Of a stretch of 46,495 nucleotides of DNA, positions 22,347-30,345 are shown piece after piece. Within the stretch, counting starts at the first letter, position 1; each line of letters opens with the position of its first letter. Origin of the DNA: Clostridia bacterium (GTDB lineage: Bacteria; Bacillota; Clostridia; Oscillospirales; CAG-272); assembly GCA_017532425.1 (NCBI GenBank), contig JAFXJH010000033.1, positions 1-46,495 of the forward strand. Reading direction: 5' to 3'. Below the pieces are notes generated by a model. It searched no databases. It was given only the letters and a program-made list of their open reading frames with translations, and was not told where the DNA came from. The position numbers and the translations under genes were made by a program.

Positions 22347-24740
22347 ATGAAAACGATGATCAAAACCCTTATGTCGGTTATGCTTGTAGCGGTATTTTTG
22401 ATAGTACCTATGATAGGCGGAATATCATCTATGGCAGATAGTGCCACGGAAAACGATATTCTTGATATCGATTCCAAGCTGCCGGTGGTGCATATCAGAA
22501 CAAACAACGGAAAAAATCCGGGAAGAGACGATGACCGCACCTACTTTTCCGGAAGTATGCGTGTTGAGCTGAATAACTATTATTCGGAATGTGAAAACGC
22601 GTATACGGGAGAAGAGGCTCTCGGTGTGGGAATACGTACGAGAGGAAACTCGACGAGAACCTTCCTCGGTGCGCAGCAGACGGGTAAATATTCTTACCGA
22701 ATAAAGCTTGCCGAAAAGGCTGATATGTTCGGTATGGGGAAATCCAAGGACTGGATACTTCTTTCAAACGTATATGACCCGACAAGCATGAGAAACGTTG
22801 CGGCTTACGAGCTTGCACGCGCACTCGGACTTGCTTACTGTGATTCTACCTGGGTAGTTCTTTACCTTAACGGCGAGTACAGAGGACTTTATCAGTTCTG
22901 CGAAAGCATCAGCATTTCTTCAAAGAGAGTTGATATCACCGACTGGGGCGATATCGTCGAGGACGTTGCCTATTCCATCGCTCAAAAGGAAGGTATGTCC
23001 GCCGAAAAAGCGGAGATCCTCAAGGATAAAATGAAAGAAAATATGGCGTGGGTGACGTCGGGCAAATTTGAAGACTATACGATCGCCGATTATTATAAGG
23101 GAAAATTCGATATAACGAGCGGATATCTGATAGAATACGACTCGTTTGACAACCAAAAGGATAAAAGACCCTTCCTTTTCCCGTCGGGAAAAACTCCCGA
23201 GGGCGTAATGCTCAAGATAGATTCTCCCGAATATACTTATACAAACCCCGAAATGCTTGAATACGTGCGAAATCTCATTCTCGATTTCGAGGAAGCGGTA
23301 ACGTCCGATGATTTCTGTACGTCGGACGGAAGACATTACAGCGAGTTCTGCGATATGAACAGCCTCGTGGATTTCTGGCTTCTTCAGACAATAGTTATGA
23401 ACGGAGAATTCGGTATCAGAAGTATGTTCTTCTATATCGAAAACGGAAAGATATACTGGAGCCCGGTATGGGACTTCGACTGCGGTGCGGGAAACCACCT
23501 CACCGTTACTACGAGCGCTTCGGGCTGGAACGGAAATCAGAATAACCGAAATCACTGGTATAAGGCACTGTATAAGGACTCCTATTTCGTTACTCTTCTT
23601 CAGGAAAGATTTGCCGATATAAGACCGACTCTCGATACTATGGTAGAGGGAATAGGAATATACAGACAGTACATCGAAGCAGAGGCTGAACGCGATTATG
23701 AAAAGTACGGTCCCCGTCCCTTCAATAATAACGGGAACGTTTCGTATACATTCGACAGAGAATTCGACTTCTATTATAAGTGGCAGAAGGACAGAATAAA
23801 GTGGCTTGAAACTACACTCTTCAAGGCTGTGCCCGGAGTAGGCGACGTGGATTTCAGCAGTAAGGTGAACTTAACGCTCAGCTATAATAACGGAGTTCCC
23901 CTTGAAGGCGATAAGCTCACACAGTACGGCGCAAAGTCGACTTATCTTCTGAATTCCGACGAGGAGAAGGATCTTAAATTCAAGGTAACGACAACTCACA
24001 CTACGTCAACAAGATTCAAGATGTATATAAACGGCGTTTTCTATAAGGAATATAACCTGACGAATACGTCGCCCGCAAGCGGGGTGGTCGCGCTTGATAA
24101 GCTTAATCTCACACCCGGAACACGTAACTCGGTGCATTTTGTTCTGTATAATAAGAACGGCGCGGCGTATAACAGATACGGATTCACGATTCTTGTGTCC
24201 GATATCAAGAATCCCACACCCGATCAGGTTGCCGTTCAGATAAATACCGATGTCAGCGTAGTTACAAAGGGCTCTGATTTCACACTTCCGAGTGCACCAT
24301 ATGCACGCAAGGGACTTGAGTTCAAGGGATGGACAGACGGAACTGCTATCTACGAGGCGGGAAGCGTGATAAAGGCTTCAAAGAGTATGGCTCTTTATGA
24401 AAAGTGGGTACATACTGACGGTACGGCGGTCCTTTATACCGACTATATCGATATTCCGTACGGAAATACCGTTTGGGTAGGCGACGTTAACGAAAACAAG
24501 AACGATCCCGACGCGGGCAAGAAGAACCCGAGCGAAGATATAAAGGAGCCCGAAAACGGTGAAGATCCGACCCTTCCTGAAGATCCGACTGATAAAAATG
24601 ATCAGACAAATAACAGCGGTGATAAGCTGCAGATGTCCAAAGCGCTGATCATAGGACTTGCGATCGGCGCGGCGGTCATCATCGTCGGGGCACTTGGATT
24701 TGCGATAGCATTTAGACTTGCGCGTAAGAAAATGAAATAA
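22347..24740 (+). CDS. cell-surface CotH kinase-family protein with C-terminal anchor
   Basis: The 797-residue protein has a signal peptide (about 1-29), a CotH domain (about 45-510), a beta-sandwich region (about 520-640), an InlB/Listeria-Bacteroides-type repeat (about 655-700, with GLEFKGWTDGT and MALYEKW), an acidic Pro/Asp/Glu/Asn linker and a C-terminal membrane helix followed by RLARKKMK. The CotH core has IRTRGNSTR, YLNGEYRGLYQFCE and the metal-binding PVWDFDCGAG (Asp376, Asp378). CotH proteins are atypical kinases that phosphorylate coat or surface proteins; many clostridial members are instead surface proteins found near glycan genes. The ATG at 22347 follows AAGAGGATC. Membrane-anchored, monocistronic. 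Confidence 0.85.
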   Translation: MKTMIKTLMSVMLVAVFLIVPMIGGISSMADSATENDILDIDSKLPVVHIRTNNGKNPGRDDDRTYFSGSMRVELNNYYSECENAYTGEEALGVGIRTRGNSTRTFLGAQQTGKYSYRIKLAEKADMFGMGKSKDWILLSNVYDPTSMRNVAAYELARALGLAYCDSTWVVLYLNGEYRGLYQFCESISISSKRVDITDWGDIVEDVAYSIAQKEGMSAEKAEILKDKMKENMAWVTSGKFEDYTIADYYKGKFDITSGYLIEYDSFDNQKDKRPFLFPSGKTPEGVMLKIDSPEYTYTNPEMLEYVRNLILDFEEAVTSDDFCTSDGRHYSEFCDMNSLVDFWLLQTIVMNGEFGIRSMFFYIENGKIYWSPVWDFDCGAGNHLTVTTSASGWNGNQNNRNHWYKALYKDSYFVTLLQERFADIRPTLDTMVEGIGIYRQYIEAEAERDYEKYGPRPFNNNGNVSYTFDREFDFYYKWQKDRIKWLETTLFKAVPGVGDVDFSSKVNLTLSYNNGVPLEGDKLTQYGAKSTYLLNSDEEKDLKFKVTTTHTTSTRFKMYINGVFYKEYNLTNTSPASGVVALDKLNLTPGTRNSVHFVLYNKNGAAYNRYGFTILVSDIKNPTPDQVAVQINTDVSVVTKGSDFTLPSAPYARKGLEFKGWTDGTAIYEAGSVIKASKSMALYEKWVHTDGTAVLYTDYIDIPYGNTVWVGDVNENKNDPDAGKKNPSEDIKEPENGEDPTLPEDPTDKNDQTNNSGDKLQMSKALIIGLAIGAAVIIVGALGFAIAFRLARKKMK

Positions 24741-24741
24741 T

Positions 24742-24780
24742 AAAAAATATCGAACAGCTTTTAGCCGTTCGATATTTTTT
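24742..24780. terminator. bidirectional terminator between convergent genes
   Basis: AAAAAATATCGAAC (24742-24755) pairs with GTTCGATATTTTTT (24767-24780): a perfect 14-bp stem flanked by A and T runs. It can end both the CotH-family transcript and the convergent esterase transcript. Confidence 0.9.
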
Positions 24781-24788
24781 ATTATTTG

Positions 24789-25781
24789 TCAGTCTATTAT
24801 TCCCGACTTTTTGAGTGCTACCGCAAGATTTTCGGCATACAGAGAGAAGCCGTTTTCGTTGGGGTGCAGAGTCTTGTCCTGGAAAAATTCCGAAAGATGG
24901 GGAACAAGCGTAAGTCCGTCAACCACGGTGATGCCATACGATCTTGCAAGATCCTCAAATTCTCTGCGCGCAGGCAGGAAGGTGAGGTAATCCTCCTCGG
25001 CAAGTCCTCTCCAAAGAGGCGAGATGTAAACTATCTTCGCATTCGGGAAGATGCCCTTAAGCTTCTTTAAGTACGCGTCTGCACGCGATATGCGAAGCTC
25101 GGGGTCCTTTCTTGCACAAGACCAGTCGTTCGTTCCGAAGGCTATCGTTATGATGTCGGGAGTGAAGGGAAGGTCCTCGTCAAGAATGTCAGCGCGGAAT
25201 ATCTCGCCGCCGATTCCCTGATTGAGAGTGTTTGCATCGGTCATTGCCGTGAGTCTTGCGGTGTACGTGAGAGAAGGGTAGAAGGATGATGCTCCGTAGG
25301 TTATCGAATCTCCGAGATAAAGAATGCTCGGACCCTTCGGCTTGTGCGGAGCAAGGATGCTTGCACCCGCGAGCTCAAGCTTTTTCAGTACGAATGTCGC
25401 AAGGTTGGGAAGATGAACAGTTATGAGATGCTCACCGCACGGGAGCGGACATTCAAGAGTACCCTCGCATCTGTCCGAGTCGGTTCTTATATCAAGATGC
25501 TTTATGAGCGCGCCGTCGCAAAGAATATCAAGCTGAAACCAGTTTGCGGAAGAAGCGCGTATCATAGCGTAATCGATAGAGATCGATTCTGCGTCCGTAG
25601 TGAAGGCAAAGCGTATTCCCGAATTTGCCTTTGAGCGAAGGTAATAGCCTTCGTTGTGCGTGCGGTAATATTCGGACTGCTTGTCGGTGAATCTCTTGAA
25701 GGTTACGTCGCCGTTTTCATCCTGAAGGATTTCAAGAGCACCGATAGTGATGTCTTTTATCTGAGAATATGTGAGTGTCAT
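24789..25781 (-). CDS. SGNH carbohydrate-esterase-like hydrolase with N-terminal beta domain
   Basis: The 330-residue protein has an N-terminal beta-sandwich (about 1-140, with SGIRFAFTTDAESISIDYAM) and an SGNH hydrolase domain: GDSITYG (nucleophile Ser159), a central Gly (LNQGIGGE), AFGTNDW, and the DKTLHPNENG Asp/His pair near residue 306. This two-domain order is that of CE2-like and CE17-like deacetylases, so removal of acetyl groups from xylan or mannan oligosaccharides is plausible. There is no signal peptide. It is the last gene of a minus-strand operon after the FAD oxidoreductase and the GH43 protein; the gap to the latter is 23 nt. A cytosolic role is inferred. Confidence 0.8.
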   Translation of the reverse strand: MTLTYSQIKDITIGALEILQDENGDVTFKRFTDKQSEYYRTHNEGYYLRSKANSGIRFAFTTDAESISIDYAMIRASSANWFQLDILCDGALIKHLDIRTDSDRCEGTLECPLPCGEHLITVHLPNLATFVLKKLELAGASILAPHKPKGPSILYLGDSITYGASSFYPSLTYTARLTAMTDANTLNQGIGGEIFRADILDEDLPFTPDIITIAFGTNDWSCARKDPELRISRADAYLKKLKGIFPNAKIVYISPLWRGLAEEDYLTFLPARREFEDLARSYGITVVDGLTLVPHLSEFFQDKTLHPNENGFSLYAENLAVALKKSGIID

Positions 25782-25804
25782 TCTGATTTACCTTTGGTAT
25801 CTTA

Positions 25805-28201
25805 TCAGCCGAGAGGCTTGATCTCAACGTTTGCGAAGCTTACAACGCCGTTTGCTTCGGATTTAAGACCTGCCATACCGTTTGTATAAGGATCGGGATC
25901 GGTGTATTCAAGAACGGTATTATCGTTTACGATAACGCTGATCTTGGAGCCTTCGCAGATAACGTCTGCGTGGAAACGTCTTCCATGAGTGGGCTTAAGC
26001 TCTGCAGTTGCAAGAACTGTCTTTGTGAAGCTGATCTTGTAGAGTGTGAGAGTTGTTGCCGAGAACTCTACGTAGTATCCCTGCATCCAGTTTATACCCT
26101 GCTTTGCACCGATCTGCTTTTCGGGATCGCTGTAGGGTCTGTGCGTGAAGAGAGGCTGACCGGGGTTCTGTGTTCTTACAAGGAGTCCGTATCCTTCTCT
26201 CGAAAGAGGAACGATGTCAGCGGAAAGCTTGTAATCGCCGAGCATATAGCTGCCGTAAAGTCTCTTGCCGCAGCTCGATACCGAGATGATACCGTCGTTT
26301 TCTTCCCAGAATATACCGTCGGAATAGCTGAGAGCATCCGTGCCGATAGCTTCTGTAGCAACGTTGTACATACATCTGTAGTGAAGGATATCTGCGTTTC
26401 CTTCCTTTACGTATACTGTGAGAGTCTGTTCGCCGTCGATAAGAGCGATATCTCTTACAGTTGCCGAGGTGAACTCTGTAGATGCGGAAAGAACTATATC
26501 CTTGATGTATTTTTCGTCAGCATAGATCTCAAGAACAGCACCGTTTTCGCTCTTGTAGGTTGCGGAAAGTCCGTAACTACCTGCCTGTTCGGAATAGATA
26601 GCGTAGTTGTAGGTCTCACCTTCGACTGCGCATACGTACTCTTCCTCGGTATCGGGAGTAAAGTCTGTCTTGTAGCCGTATTCTTTACAGTATATAGCGG
26701 GGAGATATCCGCACTGTGTTGCGACCGGCTTGGGATACTTCTTGGAGCTTGAACCGCCGGTTGCGGCTGTAGCACCGATGAATCCGAATGCTGCGGGAGC
26801 GTTTTCAGACTTCATACCGATGCCTGTGCCCGAAAGCTCGCTTTCGTACTTGCAAAGGAGTCTGTCGTTTACGTAGAATGTGAATTCCTTGCCCGTTTTT
26901 TCAACCTGAATAGCCTGAAGCACCGAGAACTTGTAAGGAATATCGAAGCTGCGAACGAGAGCTTTTCTGTATTCTGTTGTTTCACCGTTTACCTTGAAGC
27001 GTACAACGAGCTCTTCTGTGTTTGTGTCAAAGAGTGCTTCGCCATAGTTGCTGTCGTCCTCGTATCCGAATACAAGACCTGCAAGACCTTCCTTGCCGAT
27101 GTTTCTTACGGTAAGCTCGATAGTATATCTGTCGCGCTCAAGCTTTTCCTTTGCAAGAACTGTGCCGGGAGTCTTTATAAGGAGCTTGCCGTTTTCGACT
27201 GTGAAGTCGCCTGTGAATGCCTTTTCGTCAGACTTGCGGGAGAAGTGAGAATAAATATCGGGCATCGGAGGAACGGGAGAATTCTTGACCGTAGGTCCGA
27301 AAACGTCCATCTTTCTTCCGTTGAGAACGAATCTGTCTATGTTGAGGAATCTCTGTCTTTCTCTTGTGTGGTAAACGATATAATAAGTGTCAAGGTCGGG
27401 TGCCTTTACAGAGGAGGAGTGACCGATACCGCTTGTAACCTTTGTCGTGCTTACGAGAAGAGGATTGGGCTTGCCCTGAACGAACTTCATCATATCGCCC
27501 TTGCTTGTTCCGTATGCGATTCTGTATGCTTCGTGGCAAACGTGGTTTCCGGTATAGGTAAGGAAGTATGTTCCGTCGTGGTATATAATTCCGGGTCCTT
27601 CTGTCCAGGTGCCGTTGCCCTCGTCGATGATAGCGCCTACGGGCTGCTCTGTGGAAACGTCAACGCAGGTGGGAGCGGTCATCTTGAAGCCGTGGAGTCC
27701 TCCGTCTGCGTGTGCGGAGTAGAAATACCACTTGCCGTCATTATCTATAAAAATATGACCGTCGATCTTGCATCCCCACTGCTCGCCAACCTTCTTGAAG
27801 GGACCGATAGGGCTGTCGGCAACGAAGAACTGATGTCCCGTGCCGCCAAGAGAGGTTACCATTACGAACTGTCCGTTGAAGTAGGTTACCTCGGGAGCGT
27901 AAGCAGGAAGAGCGATGGGGTTGTTTCCGCCGTGCTCGTTTATACCCGAAGGGATCTCATCGGTGGGAACACAGTCGATTCTTTCTGTCCAGTTTACGAG
28001 GTCCTCGGAAACCTGTACGTGATAAGCAACGTCTGCACCCGTGCTGGGGTAGAGATAATATCTTCCGTCATATCTCATAACAAAGGGGTCGCCCTGATTG
28101 TTAGCGCGGTTGAGCGGGTTGTCGTAGGTCTCGGGATTTGTCTTTACCTTTGTGTCAAATGCAACTGCTTTTTTTGTAGAGGAATTTGTTTCGTTTTTCA
28201 T
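25805..28201 (-). CDS. GH43-family protein with C-terminal beta-sandwich domains
   Basis: The 798-residue protein starts with a five-bladed GH43 propeller (about 25-325). NNQGDPFVMRYDGRYYLY places the catalytic base Asp38, GHIFIDNDGKWYFYSAH the transition-state Asp, and WTEGPGIIYHDGTYFLTY the general acid Glu near residue 206. Three beta-sandwich modules follow: about 330-480 and 665-798 are laminin/CBM-like, and about 525-640 is CBM6/35-like. GH43 enzymes are mostly beta-xylosidases and alpha-L-arabinofuranosidases. The start ATG at 28201 follows GAAAGGAAAGG. No signal peptide is present despite the multimodular build, which is unusual: modular GH43 proteins are usually secreted. Substrate not determined. 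Confidence 0.85.
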   Translation of the reverse strand: MKNETNSSTKKAVAFDTKVKTNPETYDNPLNRANNQGDPFVMRYDGRYYLYPSTGADVAYHVQVSEDLVNWTERIDCVPTDEIPSGINEHGGNNPIALPAYAPEVTYFNGQFVMVTSLGGTGHQFFVADSPIGPFKKVGEQWGCKIDGHIFIDNDGKWYFYSAHADGGLHGFKMTAPTCVDVSTEQPVGAIIDEGNGTWTEGPGIIYHDGTYFLTYTGNHVCHEAYRIAYGTSKGDMMKFVQGKPNPLLVSTTKVTSGIGHSSSVKAPDLDTYYIVYHTRERQRFLNIDRFVLNGRKMDVFGPTVKNSPVPPMPDIYSHFSRKSDEKAFTGDFTVENGKLLIKTPGTVLAKEKLERDRYTIELTVRNIGKEGLAGLVFGYEDDSNYGEALFDTNTEELVVRFKVNGETTEYRKALVRSFDIPYKFSVLQAIQVEKTGKEFTFYVNDRLLCKYESELSGTGIGMKSENAPAAFGFIGATAATGGSSSKKYPKPVATQCGYLPAIYCKEYGYKTDFTPDTEEEYVCAVEGETYNYAIYSEQAGSYGLSATYKSENGAVLEIYADEKYIKDIVLSASTEFTSATVRDIALIDGEQTLTVYVKEGNADILHYRCMYNVATEAIGTDALSYSDGIFWEENDGIISVSSCGKRLYGSYMLGDYKLSADIVPLSREGYGLLVRTQNPGQPLFTHRPYSDPEKQIGAKQGINWMQGYYVEFSATTLTLYKISFTKTVLATAELKPTHGRRFHADVICEGSKISVIVNDNTVLEYTDPDPYTNGMAGLKSEANGVVSFANVEIKPLG

Positions 28202-28261
28202 GATTAATTACCTTTCCTTTCTTTAGTAGCGTTCTTGTTGCGTTTGTTTGTTGACTTTTAT

Positions 28262-29542
28262 TTAATTATGTCCGCCTTCGATCTCGACCGCGTTCTTTCC
28301 GTGGATAACAACGGTCTTGTCTTCGGGAACATATTCGTCCGGAAAATGGATCATAACGTCGTCTTTTTCAAGTGTGTTCTGAAGTGTCTTGATATTTACA
28401 TCGGATACTCCGACCTTTTCGCGGATAGCCTGACAAGCGGCATGACCTGCAGCCTGACCGGTAAGTATTGCCGGCGGAATTACTCTGAGAAGATCCCATC
28501 CGTAGCCCTTGCCCGATGCGCTTCTTCCCGCTGTTATCATATTGGGATAGTCGCGACGGCAGAGCGTGCGCAGAGGCACCTCGAAAAGATGGTTTCTGTG
28601 GTCAAAGTCATTTATCGCGCAGACCGAATCGTCAAAATGCTTGTAGGCATCGTGTACGCTGAGCGAGTAATCGCCGTCTATGCGGCAGGTCGTTCTGAAG
28701 TTCGGCATAAGAGGAAGCATTGCGACCTCGCGCGAATTTCTGTCTGTCTTCTTGAGATTTTCGAGCATAGCGTGCTGATTTCTCACAAGATAATCGGTTA
28801 CCTCTTCAACGGTAAGTCCCGACCATTTCGGAAGGTCTGCAGGCTGATTGTCGCCGTAAAGGTTGATATTTCCGCCGCTGATTCCGGTAAACGCGAACTT
28901 TATGTTTCCTTTCTCGTAAGCGTCCTTGCAGCTTGCGAGAGTGATCATTTTTCCGAAATAGGAGTAGAAGTTTTCACCCGCTACCGTCGGTACGCCGCCT
29001 CTGCGGAGCACGTCGCAGTCACCCGTCACGTCGATGAGCATCTTGCAGGCGTAAAATTCTGTTCCGCTCTTGCTTTCGGTGATAACACCCTTGCAAATGT
29101 TGCCATCCATTACGGGATCGCAGGCGATACAGTCGAAAAGGATGTCAGCGCCCGAGGATGTGATCTCTTCAGTAAGCTGGAGCGCGAAAATATAGGGGGA
29201 ATATCTCTGCACGTATCTTGCCTTGGTAGGCTCCTTGGGCTCGCCGTCCTTCCATTCAGCGGGAATGGTGTCGTATCCGTACTGTGCGCTCAGTCGCACC
29301 CATTTTTCACAAAGACCGAAGATTATCTGCTTTCCGTTTCCGTTGCACATGGGAACGAAGAGGTTTACAAGTCCGAGTGTGGCAAGACCGCCGAGAATAT
29401 TGGATTTTTCGATGATAAGGACAGAGTTTCCGTTATTTGCCGCGGTAACTGCAGCAGCTACACCGGCAACACCTCCGCCGCAAACTATAACGTCATAGCT
29501 TTTCTTAATGTTAAGCTTTTTCGATAAAGTTATTGTTTCCAT
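28262..29542 (-). CDS. FAD-dependent oxidoreductase
   Basis: The 426-residue protein has an N-terminal Rossmann motif GGGVAGVAAAVTAANNG, then the second strand acid in VLIIEKSNILGGLATLG, typical of FAD_oxidored (PF12831) flavoproteins. The central region has KMLIDVTGDCDVLRRGG, and a C-terminal FAD-binding strand reads MITAGRSASGKGYGWDLLRVIPP. In these families the enzyme oxidises or reduces a small substrate; many members lie in polysaccharide-degradation loci, where a role in sugar oxidation or ring-opening elimination has been suggested. It is first in the FAD-GH43-SGNH operon, with GGAGGTTTTTT upstream of the ATG and a promoter at 29582-29610. The substrate is not known. Confidence 0.85.
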   Translation of the reverse strand: METITLSKKLNIKKSYDVIVCGGGVAGVAAAVTAANNGNSVLIIEKSNILGGLATLGLVNLFVPMCNGNGKQIIFGLCEKWVRLSAQYGYDTIPAEWKDGEPKEPTKARYVQRYSPYIFALQLTEEITSSGADILFDCIACDPVMDGNICKGVITESKSGTEFYACKMLIDVTGDCDVLRRGGVPTVAGENFYSYFGKMITLASCKDAYEKGNIKFAFTGISGGNINLYGDNQPADLPKWSGLTVEEVTDYLVRNQHAMLENLKKTDRNSREVAMLPLMPNFRTTCRIDGDYSLSVHDAYKHFDDSVCAINDFDHRNHLFEVPLRTLCRRDYPNMITAGRSASGKGYGWDLLRVIPPAILTGQAAGHAACQAIREKVGVSDVNIKTLQNTLEKDDVMIHFPDEYVPEDKTVVIHGKNAVEIEGGHN

Positions 29543-29581
29543 AAAAAACCTCCATACTTATGCGGAAATTTACTTGCCTTT

Positions 29582-29610
29582 ATGATAATATATTTTCACC
29601 GTGATGTCAA
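29582..29610 (-). promoter_or_regulatory. promoter of the FAD/GH43/SGNH operon
   Basis: On the minus strand, perfect TTGACA (plus TGTCAA 29605-29610), 17-nt spacer and TATCAT (plus ATGATA 29582-29587). The leader before the ATG at 29542 is about 33 nt. Confidence 0.8.
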
Positions 29611-29627
29611 TGCTTTAACGAAATTTT

Positions 29628-29661
29628 AATAAAAAAAGGTTGCCGCGGCGGGCAACCTTTT
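29628..29661 (-). terminator. rho-independent terminator of the PPC-protein operon
   Basis: AAAAGGTTGCC (29634-29644) and GGCAACCTTTT (29651-29661) make an 11-bp stem. On the minus strand it runs into a run of seven T. It ends the transcript of the two genes at 32118-29668. Confidence 0.85.
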
Positions 29662-29667
29662 AGTGTG

Positions 29668-30327
29668 TCAATTTTCCGGAATGTCGGGAAAATCTTCTTT
29701 TGCTCCTATAACGAAAGCCTTGCTTTTCTCGGGATCGTATGCGATAAGTACCTCGAGGTTTTGCCAGTTTTCGAAGCGGGGGGCAACGACAGAGGAAAAT
29801 ATCGCAGTAGTATTGATTTTCCGTGCGTTTGTGTTTTCGTCGGTAATATTTACGGTAAAGAAGAAACGTCCTAACATTTTAGGATGCATTTCTGATAGAA
29901 CGGCGTACGAAAAAACATATTTGCTGCTTTGTTTTATAATCGAAGTCAGCTTTATTGCATCACAAATAAGAAGCGAAAGGTTTATTATCAGATATGAAAC
30001 TGCAAAACCGAGTATCGGAATAAATATTTGCTCGGGTATGATCAGATAACCGAATCTGATAAAGAAACCGTAAATGAAAATTTCGGCAATATTTATTATG
30101 ATTTTCGATTTGATGCTGTATAGGGCAAGGGGAACGTTTATTATCAGATATAAGACTGTAAAAATAATTACAATGGTGTTTATTTTTTCGAGGTTTGCCA
30201 AATTGTTTAAAACAATAAAGAAAGTATAAATCAGAATCTCGACGATGTTTATTAATAGTCTTAATTTGATCTTAAGTTTTAAATAATAAACATATAAAGA
30301 TTGTAACATTAGTTCTCGTTTGTTCAT
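29668..30327 (-). CDS. small membrane protein with duplicated two-helix unit
   Basis: The 219-residue protein has about four membrane segments in residues 20-125, followed by a soluble domain to the end. The membrane part is an internal duplication: IVEILIYTFFIVL and LYLIINVPLAL recur as IAEIFIYGFFIRF and SYLIINLSLLI about 42 residues later, and even the DNA repeats GTTTATTATCAGATAT. The soluble part has an FFFTVNITDENTNARKINT strand and no known motif. AAGGAGA precedes the ATG. It follows the secreted PPC protein by 18 nt and shares its A+T-rich composition. I do not recognise a family. Confidence 0.65.
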   Translation of the reverse strand: MNKRELMLQSLYVYYLKLKIKLRLLINIVEILIYTFFIVLNNLANLEKINTIVIIFTVLYLIINVPLALYSIKSKIIINIAEIFIYGFFIRFGYLIIPEQIFIPILGFAVSYLIINLSLLICDAIKLTSIIKQSSKYVFSYAVLSEMHPKMLGRFFFTVNITDENTNARKINTTAIFSSVVAPRFENWQNLEVLIAYDPEKSKAFVIGAKEDFPDIPEN

Positions 30328-30345
30328 TTATACGATTCTCCTTGT

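Noticed and set aside
27245..29527. Long plus-strand open frames opposite the GH43 and FAD oxidoreductase genes
   Set aside because: The products have no domain signature and unnatural Cys/Val composition, while the minus-strand proteins show full family motifs.
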